Assembly: GCA_964425215.1 (NCBI GenBank)
Contig: CAYRLW010000005.1
Coordinates: 1-64,000, forward strand
Direction of reading: 5' to 3'
Length of the DNA stretch: 64,000 nucleotides
DNA from: CAYRLW01 sp964425215
Lineage (GTDB): Bacteria > Spirochaetota > Spirochaetia > Treponematales > Breznakiellaceae
Positions 58,261-64,000 of the stretch are shown here, one piece after another. Made by a program: the position numbers and the translations under genes. The first letter of the stretch is position 1. Every line of letters begins with the position of its first letter. The notes beneath the pieces were generated by a model. The model saw only the letters and a program-made list of their open reading frames with translations. It was not told where the DNA came from and did no database searches.

Positions 58261-59820
58261 ATGATTTCCCGCCCCTGGATCCTCTGGTGGTTCCTCCTTG
58301 CTGTTCTCGTTTCGAGTCCCCTGGGAGCGCAAACCGGGGGCGCCGGAGGATCAAACACGGGAGCGGGGACCGGGACCCCTGGAACAACGGGGAAAAATCC
58401 GGGATCTATGGCCATGAACCAGAATCCCGTGTCGGTCGACGGCGCGTCGGCCGACGGCGCGTCGGCCGACGACGCGCCGGTAGCGGGGAAATACGTCGAT
58501 TGGGCTATCTCGGCCTTAGACTCGGGTGATTGGGCCGCCGCGGAACAGGCGTTGGAGGGGGCTTCGGATTTTTCCGACCAGTCTTCCGACGCTTCGTACC
58601 TGCTAGCCCTAGTTCGTTTTACCCTGAACCGCCCAATAGGAGCGGTTTTGGAGGCCGATAAAAGGGCCCTGGCGGTTCATCGGTGGAACCGGTATACCGA
58701 ATCCGCGGCCCTGCTCTTGGAAGCCCAAGCCCTTATCGCCCTCCGTTCTTTTTCCGAGGCCCTNNNNNNNNNNNNNNNNNNNNNNNNNNNNNNNNNNNNN
58801 NNNNNNNNNNNNNNNNNNNNNNNNNNNNNNNNNNNNNNNNNNNNNNNNNNNNNNNNNNNNNNNAAGGAGCTTTTTTCCTCCCCTTCGCCCATTCCGGTGG
58901 AACTGATTCGTTCTATCTGGTCTCTTTTGGGCACCCCCGCCGACCGGGATACCTTTGCCAGGGCTCTTTCTGCCTTTAGCGGGACCCTAACCGAAGATTC
59001 CGACGGGGACGGCCGACCGGAGAGCCGGGCGGTCTATAAAAACGGCCTGCTGATGTTCTATTTTTACGATGACAACCAGGATGGGATTGATGATTTGGAA
59101 CTTTCCCTGAACGATGGACTACCCCAAAGCGGAAAGATCGTTTTCTTCGGAAAAGGGGAAACCCAAACTTCACCGGGGGGCGGGACCGATACGTCAAACA
59201 GCGGGAAAACGAAAATAGAGACCCCTGGTACCCCCTTTGCCCGGCCCGTTCGGCCGGGGGATCTCCGGTGGGCCCGCCTATTCTGGAGTACCTACCCGTG
59301 GATTTCCCGGGTGGAGGTTGAACAGACCGCGTATATACCGGCGCCCCGGGATTTTCCCTTCCAGCCGGTAAAAATTGGAAACCTTTTAACGGGACCCCAG
59401 GCCCCTTCTATCCTGTACCCCTTTCCAAACATCGCTTTTCCCCGGCTTACCGAGCGATCCCTTATTTCTTTCGCTTCGGTCGTAGAACTCCCCGGAGTAT
59501 GGGCCCCGGGATCTATCGAAAGGGTAGAATTGGTCAAAGGGATTCCCCAAAGGGCCCGGGAAATCTACAGGGGCAGGGACGTCACGGTCACCGAATTTAC
59601 AAACGGCTGGCCTAGCGTGGAACGCTTGGATTTGGATTTAGACGGCCGTATGGAAACCCTTCGCCGTTTTCCCCGTACCCATTCGACTATCCCCGACCTG
59701 GCCACGGTTTTGCAAGCGCGATCTATGTATATCAGTTCCGAGAGCGATTGGAATGGGGATGGAATTTATGAATACAGGGAGCAGAGGCTCCCCGATGGAA
59801 AGATCGTTCCCCTTCCGTAA
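58261..59820 (+). CDS. Secreted protein with EF-hand-like calcium motifs, interrupted by an assembly gap
   Basis: About 519 residues if the 100-N gap has true length and frame. Signal peptide 1-22 (FLLAVLVSSPLGA-Q); Gly/Thr- and Asp/Ala-rich linker to about 75, including 15-bp tandem repeats; helical TPR-like stretch about 75-165; the C-terminal half has EDSDGDGRPESR, YDDNQDGIDDLE, LDLDGRMETL and DWNGDGIYEYREQ, which look like dockerin/EF-hand calcium loops with matching strand pairs. Starts two bases after the ftsH stop. Function unknown; extracytoplasmic location is inferred. Confidence 0.7.
   Translation: MISRPWILWWFLLAVLVSSPLGAQTGGAGGSNTGAGTGTPGTTGKNPGSMAMNQNPVSVDGASADGASADDAPVAGKYVDWAISALDSGDWAAAEQALEGASDFSDQSSDASYLLALVRFTLNRPIGAVLEADKRALAVHRWNRYTESAALLLEAQALIALRSFSEAXXXXXXXXXXXXXXXXXXXXXXXXXXXXXXXXXXKELFSSPSPIPVELIRSIWSLLGTPADRDTFARALSAFSGTLTEDSDGDGRPESRAVYKNGLLMFYFYDDNQDGIDDLELSLNDGLPQSGKIVFFGKGETQTSPGGGTDTSNSGKTKIETPGTPFARPVRPGDLRWARLFWSTYPWISRVEVEQTAYIPAPRDFPFQPVKIGNLLTGPQAPSILYPFPNIAFPRLTERSLISFASVVELPGVWAPGSIERVELVKGIPQRAREIYRGRDVTVTEFTNGWPSVERLDLDLDGRMETLRRFPRTHSTIPDLATVLQARSMYISSESDWNGDGIYEYREQRLPDGKIVPLP
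58439..58480 (+). repeat. 15-bp tandem repeat in the secreted-protein gene
   Basis: The unit GACGGCGCGTCGGCC (Asp-Gly-Ala-Ser-Ala) occurs twice and is followed by a partial third unit; copy number may vary without changing frame. Confidence 0.7.
58764..58863. other. Assembly gap of 100 N
   Basis: One hundred N within the secreted-protein gene. The exact number suggests a placeholder of arbitrary length, so codon phase across it is not assured. Confidence 0.98.
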
Positions 59821-59848
59821 CTCTTAGGGTCCAGAGGAGTTTTAAAAC

Positions 59849-61660
59849 ATGGACTATCGTGGAAAAAAAGTCATTACAAACGTAGCCTTGTGTGCGGTTT
59901 CCTTTGTCGTTCTAACAAGCCTTCTAGCCTGCGCGGGGGCGGCGGAACGGTTAAAACCTCCCGTGTCCACCGCGGAACTACGGATTGGGGATATCGAAAA
60001 ATTAGTCGGCGACGATCCTCTTAAGGCCCTGTACCTTTTATCGGTTTTTAAGCGAATTTACGGATCGGACCAGGAGGAAACGACCCAAAATTTGTCCCGC
60101 ACGGCGCAAAATAACCTAAAGGAACGGTTGGCCAGCGCTATCAAGGATAAACAGTGGGACATGGCGTCCTCCTACGCCCGTTCTCTTTCCGCTATTGGAA
60201 TCAGGGAGCCCGAAATGCCCGACGAGGCGGCCCTGGCCTTGCTGGAGGCCAAGGCCCTGTTAGCCAAGGGCGAGACCCTGGGGGCCTTCCTAGCGGCGGT
60301 TCGTTCGGACCGGCTCCGAAGCCTGGGGGCCGAAGACAGCCAGCTCTTTCTAAAAAAGGCTGTGGAAGCCCGTCAGCGGCGAACCGCGGGCTACTTTTTA
60401 CGAGCGGCCCTTAAGGCTGGGGTTTCGGTGGATCAGGAAACCCGTGCGTTCGCGGAGGGCAAAGACAGCGCCGAGGCGATGATAAAGGGTGTGGCCACGG
60501 TTTGGGTCGACCGGGGTATAAAAATCGAAAAGGGGCGGGGCTACCCGGATATCATTATCGGTTCCGCCTTTTTTGTGGACGCCTCGGGTCTTTTAATTAC
60601 CAATTACCACGTTATTTCCAGCGAGGTGGATCCGAAATATAACGGGTATTCCAAAATGTACATTCGGATGGGCGATTCTACCAGTCCGCGAATCCCCGCT
60701 AAGGTTATAGGGTGGGATCAGGCCATGGATTTGGCGGTGATAAAGGCGGAAATTCAGCCCGAATACGTGTTTTCCGTGGTCGACGGGGTGGTGCCTAAGA
60801 TCGGAGAGACGGTATTGGCTATCGGTTCTCCTGCGGGTCTAGAGAAAACGGTAACCTCGGGAATCGTTTCTGCCCTGGGTCGACGGCTTTTGCCGATCGG
60901 GGATGTTATTCAAATCGACGCGGCGGTAAACCACGGAAATTCCGGCGGTCCGGTCATCGATACGGAGAATCGGCTCGTGGGGGTGGTGTTCGCGGGGATC
61001 ACCCAATTCCAGGGTTTGAATTTCGCCGTTCCCGCAGAACGGTTAGCGGCGGCCCTTCCCGCCATGCTTCGGGGTGGAAAGGTTGAACGGCCCTGGCTAG
61101 GCCTTACTCTGAGCGAAGAACGGGACAACCCGGCCATCGTTTACGTGGCACCCCAGACCCCCGCTTCGGAAGAACGGGTGGCGGAGGGGACTTCAATCCT
61201 CCGATTAGGGGGCCAGGAAATTCCCCAGGGTAGCCTTAACCGGATTACGGCTTTGCAGGACATGCTGTTTTACAGACGTCCAGGAGAATTGGTCACCCTG
61301 GATACCGGCGATGGGGGGCACTTCCTTTTGCTTACGGCGGTTAGACCTCCGGTGCCCCTATTAATAGCGGCGAAACGGGATACGAAGGAACGGATGGCCG
61401 CTCCCTTGTACGGCCTCATTTTGTCTCCGTCCTTTGGGGGGCCCTTGGATCCCCAATATTTGGTAAAAAAAGTGGTCCGGGGTTCCGTGGCCGATGAAGC
61501 GGGGTTTTCCGAAAACGATAGCCTTTCGATTGGGGGCTTCCATGTGGACGAGGATAACGGAGTCGCGTACCTGGACATAACGGTAAAGAAGCGGCGGATG
61601 GGGTATTTGGAAACCTCCATGCGGCTTCCCGCCCTTTTGGATTCCCCCGACACCCTCTAG
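59849..61660 (+). CDS. HtrA/DegP-like trypsin-fold serine protease, lipoprotein
   Basis: 603 residues. Lipoprotein signal with lipobox LLAC at about 25-28. An unusual helical N-terminal domain (about 35-215, TPR-like) precedes the protease. Catalytic triad His254 (LLITNYHVISS), Asp294 (AMDLAVIK) and Ser365 (NHGNSGGPVID). Two PDZ-like regions follow: about 410-500 (RPWLGLTLSEE) and about 510-600 (YGLILSPSFGG, SVADEAGFSENDSLSIGG). Expected in the periplasm as a quality-control protease. The extra N-terminal domain is not in standard DegP. Confidence 0.88.
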   Translation: MDYRGKKVITNVALCAVSFVVLTSLLACAGAAERLKPPVSTAELRIGDIEKLVGDDPLKALYLLSVFKRIYGSDQEETTQNLSRTAQNNLKERLASAIKDKQWDMASSYARSLSAIGIREPEMPDEAALALLEAKALLAKGETLGAFLAAVRSDRLRSLGAEDSQLFLKKAVEARQRRTAGYFLRAALKAGVSVDQETRAFAEGKDSAEAMIKGVATVWVDRGIKIEKGRGYPDIIIGSAFFVDASGLLITNYHVISSEVDPKYNGYSKMYIRMGDSTSPRIPAKVIGWDQAMDLAVIKAEIQPEYVFSVVDGVVPKIGETVLAIGSPAGLEKTVTSGIVSALGRRLLPIGDVIQIDAAVNHGNSGGPVIDTENRLVGVVFAGITQFQGLNFAVPAERLAAALPAMLRGGKVERPWLGLTLSEERDNPAIVYVAPQTPASEERVAEGTSILRLGGQEIPQGSLNRITALQDMLFYRRPGELVTLDTGDGGHFLLLTAVRPPVPLLIAAKRDTKERMAAPLYGLILSPSFGGPLDPQYLVKKVVRGSVADEAGFSENDSLSIGGFHVDEDNGVAYLDITVKKRRMGYLETSMRLPALLDSPDTL

Positions 61661-61693
61661 CTACCCCCGTATCGCGTTTTTGTACGATCGGTT

Positions 61694-61850
61694 GAGGAGT
61701 TTTTTCTAAACCTCTTACAGTATTTTTATAATTAAAGGTAAATATTTACTTAGTATGGAATAGTAAAAATACTGCATATACATTTAAGGTCGGTTTTTCA
61801 AAACTCCCTGAGTTTTGAAAGAGCCTCTATAGACTTTTGAAAAAACCTCA
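61694..61850 (+). repeat. Composite palindromic repeat, copy 8 (remnant A, spacer, B, half A)
   Basis: Short GAGG...CCTC remnant (61694-61714), spacer stem CAGTATTTTTA (61718-61728) / TAAAAATACTG (61764-61774), linker ATATACATTTAAGGT, hairpin B (61792-61826, CAAAACTC/GAGTTTTG core) and a right half of hairpin A (TAGACTTTTGAAAAAACCTC, to 61850). It fills the 61661-61872 intergenic region and ends 22 bp before the STAS gene. Confidence 0.88.
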
Positions 61851-61872
61851 TTATACTGAACATGAGGGGCTT

Positions 61873-62226
61873 ATGGACGAAAAAGGGGTTTCGGTAAAAG
61901 TGATCACCTGGGAGGGCTCCCTTTCGGTGGAACAGGCGGTTGAAATAAAAAAGGTCCTTATGGATGCGCTGGATTCTTTTGCACAGGTGGTAGTAAGCGT
62001 GTCCATGTTAGAGGGCCTTGATTTGGCTATCCTCCAGCTAATCCGTTCCTGCGCTTTGGAAGCCCATAACCGAGGAAAGGTGTTTCACCTTACCGGTACG
62101 GTGCGGAAAGAGTTATCCCGGATCCTCCTATCCTCGGGGTTTATTCAAAAACCAAAGGAAAACGCCCGGGACTTAGAAGAGGAACTCTTCGGTCTATCCC
62201 TAACTCCTAGGCACGGTTCGATATGA
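61873..62226 (+). CDS. STAS-domain protein
   Basis: 117 residues from ATG 61873 (GAGGGG upstream; TTG 61837 lies in the repeat and is rejected). VKVITWEGSLSVEQAVEIKKVLMDALDSFAQVVVSVSMLEGLDLAILQLIRSCALEAHNRGKVFHLTG follows the STAS/anti-sigma-antagonist fold, but the usual phosphorylated Ser in DxSG is replaced (MLEGLDLA). ATGA overlap with cheA implies a chemotaxis-linked role. Confidence 0.82.
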   Translation: MDEKGVSVKVITWEGSLSVEQAVEIKKVLMDALDSFAQVVVSVSMLEGLDLAILQLIRSCALEAHNRGKVFHLTGTVRKELSRILLSSGFIQKPKENARDLEEELFGLSLTPRHGSI

Positions 62227-64000
62227 TAGAAAAATTTAAAGAAGCTTTCCGGGAAGAAGCCTCGGAACTATTGGGAAATTTGGAGGCGACCCTCCTGGAA
62301 TTGGAGGGGGATCCGGAAAATGCAGAACTGATTTCCTCCGTATTCAGAACCATGCACACCATCAAGGGTTCTTCGGCCATGTTCGGCTTTGAAGCCATTT
62401 CCAAGTTTACCCATGAAATTGAAACCATTATGGAATCCCTGCGGGAAGGCGCTTTTGTGGCCGATCGAAGGTTTATCGACCTGACCCTGCAAGCCCGGGA
62501 TTTAATAACCGCCATGCTCGCGGATGGAGGGGAACCCTTAGAAACGGAAACCGAAGAGCTGGTAAAGGAATTTAAGGCCCATACCCAAAAAAGGATGGCG
62601 GAAAAATCGGAACATACAGAAGAAGGCCTAAAAAATAATAAAAACAAAGCGGAAAATTCCACAATAGTTCCACATAGCGATATAAACGAGGAACCATCGA
62701 TTCCTCCGCCTTCCACGGGCCCTACGGGTCCCACGGGACCTCTGGGGCCTCCGGGATCTACGGGTCCCACGGGGCCGATGGAAACCTACCGAATCCGCTT
62801 TATGCCTTCGGAGGATATTTTTTATAATGGGACCCGACCGTTGCTGTTGCTGGAGGAACTGGGCTCCCTGGGTGAAATTTCTCTAACCGTTTTGGCCGAT
62901 AAAATTCCGCCCCTTTCCCGTTTGGATCCGGAAAAATGCTACGTTGGTTGGGATATCACCCTTTCCACCGATAGGGGAGAGAACGCCATACGGGATGTGT
63001 TTATTTTTATCGAAGGGTCATCCCGTGTGGAAATTGCACGCCTAGAGTCTAGGAATATCGCGGAGGGGGATGTAAAAAGGGTCGGAGAAATCCTCGTCGA
63101 TCGGGGCGTTACAACCCCCGAACAAATACAATCCCTGGAGGGAAACAGGAAACGGATCGGCGAACTACTGGTAGAAGAAAAAATCGCCACGCCGGACGAA
63201 GTGAAAAGTGCGTTAACCGAGCAAGAGCACCTGAAAAAATTAAAGGAAAAACAGGAACAGCTCGGTATGTCCAGTATACGGGTGGCCAGCGAAAAATTGG
63301 ACGCCCTGGTAGACCTGGTGGGCGAACTGGTTACCATGCAAGCCCGATTGGCCCGTACCAGCTTGGATATTAAGGATGGGGGACTTTCGACCATTTCCGA
63401 ACAATTTGAGCGCCTGGTATCCCAATTACGGGACCACACGATGGGCATTCGCATGCTCCCCATAGGTTCCACCTTTAGCCGGTTTCGCCGGGTGGTTCGG
63501 GACCTTTCCAACGAGCTGGGCAAGGAAATCGACCTGATTACCGAAGGGGCGGAGACGGAACTGGACAAGACGGTTATTGAAAAACTGAATGACCCCTTGG
63601 TGCATATTATCCGAAACAGCGTGGATCACGGGATCGAGCATCCCCGGGAACGGCTCGCGAAGGGGAAAAGCCGAGGCGGCACGGTTACCCTTTCGGCTCT
63701 CCACTCCGGGGCCTACGTGTTGATCAAAATTACCGACGATGGCGCGGGCTTGGATACGGAGGCTATTTACGCCAAGGCGGTAGAACGGGGAATGATCAAA
63801 TCCGGAACGGTGCTTTCCCGGTCCGAGGTGTTTCAGCTTATTTTTGCTCCCGGTTTTTCTACCGCTAAAACGGTTACCAGCGTTTCCGGCCGGGGCGTTG
63901 GGATGGATGTGGTAAAGCGGCAAATTGATAGTCTTGGGGGGACGATTATTATCGAATCCGAGAAAGATCGCGGAACCTCCATTACCCTTAAAATTCCCTT
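62223..64000 (+). CDS. cheA: Chemotaxis histidine kinase CheA (3' end outside the window)
   Basis: 592 codons visible, no stop before the right edge. Hpt (P1) domain 1-110 with His45 in TMHTIKGSSAMFGFE; charged linker; a collagen-like stretch of seven Gly-X-Y triplets at residues 166-186; a conserved CheA second domain about 187-262 (YRIRFMPSEDIFYNGTRPLLLLEELGSLGE); a paired motif RVGEILVDRGVTTPEQ / RIGELLVEEKIATPDE near 283-325; dimerisation helices (KLDALVDLVGELVTMQARLA); HATPase with HIIRNSVDHGIEHPRER, DDGAGLD and SGRGVGMDVV. The CheW-like domain lies beyond the edge. Start coupled to the STAS gene. Confidence 0.95.
   Translation, partial: MIEKFKEAFREEASELLGNLEATLLELEGDPENAELISSVFRTMHTIKGSSAMFGFEAISKFTHEIETIMESLREGAFVADRRFIDLTLQARDLITAMLADGGEPLETETEELVKEFKAHTQKRMAEKSEHTEEGLKNNKNKAENSTIVPHSDINEEPSIPPPSTGPTGPTGPLGPPGSTGPTGPMETYRIRFMPSEDIFYNGTRPLLLLEELGSLGEISLTVLADKIPPLSRLDPEKCYVGWDITLSTDRGENAIRDVFIFIEGSSRVEIARLESRNIAEGDVKRVGEILVDRGVTTPEQIQSLEGNRKRIGELLVEEKIATPDEVKSALTEQEHLKKLKEKQEQLGMSSIRVASEKLDALVDLVGELVTMQARLARTSLDIKDGGLSTISEQFERLVSQLRDHTMGIRMLPIGSTFSRFRRVVRDLSNELGKEIDLITEGAETELDKTVIEKLNDPLVHIIRNSVDHGIEHPRERLAKGKSRGGTVTLSALHSGAYVLIKITDDGAGLDTEAIYAKAVERGMIKSGTVLSRSEVFQLIFAPGFSTAKTVTSVSGRGVGMDVVKRQIDSLGGTIIIESEKDRGTSITLKIP

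Noticed and set aside
58764..58863. Low-complexity sequence or real deletion
   Set aside because: It is exactly 100 N, an assembly placeholder.

Overview
The window reads as a chromosomal segment of a spirochaete, most likely a free-living or gut-associated member of the Treponema lineage. This is inferred from gene content: a CheA with an attached STAS gene, a separate CheX, SpoVG next to L25, stand-alone cyclic-nucleotide-binding proteins, a large coiled protein of a type I associate with treponemes, and a Treponema-style variable-protein cassette. No rRNA or other strong taxonomic marker is present. Genes are tightly packed, many start codons overlap the previous stop, and three convergent gene pairs overlap at their 3' ends. 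One run of N (58764-58863) marks an assembly gap.

Layout. 1-8.0 kb is an accessory, decaying region. It holds tRNA-Cys, a nucleotidyl cyclase, a caspase-like gene followed by an FGE/C-type-lectin-fold gene, a truncated reverse transcriptase, a toxin-antitoxin pair with a broken antitoxin, a Uma2-type nuclease, an IS3-type orfA relic and an MFS transporter, interspersed with copies of one composite palindromic repeat. 8-18 kb holds a secreted putative metalloprotease, a nitroreductase divergent from a LacI-type regulator, a UDP-sugar pyrophosphorylase-like gene, phoU-phoB-phoR, comM and a PHP phosphoesterase. 18-32 kb holds an amidohydrolase with two cNMP-binding proteins, a nitroreductase, tRNA-Thr, an ArsR-type regulator with a small Cys/Gly-rich target, a histidine kinase/MFS/HD-GYP cluster, a GH13 enzyme, pyruvate kinase and apt. 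32-37 kb holds tRNA-Gln and tRNA-Glu, a 335-bp terminal-inverted-repeat element, a large conserved unknown, pgeF and argS. 37-46.6 kb is a seven-gene sugar sensing and uptake locus: YesM-type kinase, YesN-type regulator, membrane-anchored tandem binding protein, and YtfQ/R/T-YjfF-like transporter. 46.7-61.7 kb is housekeeping: rplU-prp-rpmA, obg-nadD-LytR-rsfS, cheX, ispE, spoVG, tRNA-Gln, rplY, tilS, ftsH, a secreted protein and an HtrA-like lipoprotein. 61.8 kb to the right edge holds another repeat copy, a STAS protein and most of cheA.

Most interesting. (1) Positions 2327-4578 look like the remains of a diversity-generating retroelement: a caspase-PEGA-lectin-fold target split by a one-base shift at a C6 run, followed by the N-terminal part of a retroelement-type reverse transcriptase that ends exactly where a palindromic repeat begins. 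(2) That repeat belongs to a dispersed family (hairpin A, long stem-loop, hairpin B) with at least seven full or partial copies here; one supplies the stop codon of a transporter gene. (3) The sugar locus encodes a binding protein with two ligand-binding domains in tandem, the second nearly a copy of the neighbouring YtfQ, placed like the tethered co-sensor of a three-component system. (4) Two matching palindromes define a small ArsR-type regulon. (5) Several good promoters put the -10 box only 6-12 nt before the start codon with no Shine-Dalgarno sequence, suggesting frequent leaderless mRNAs.
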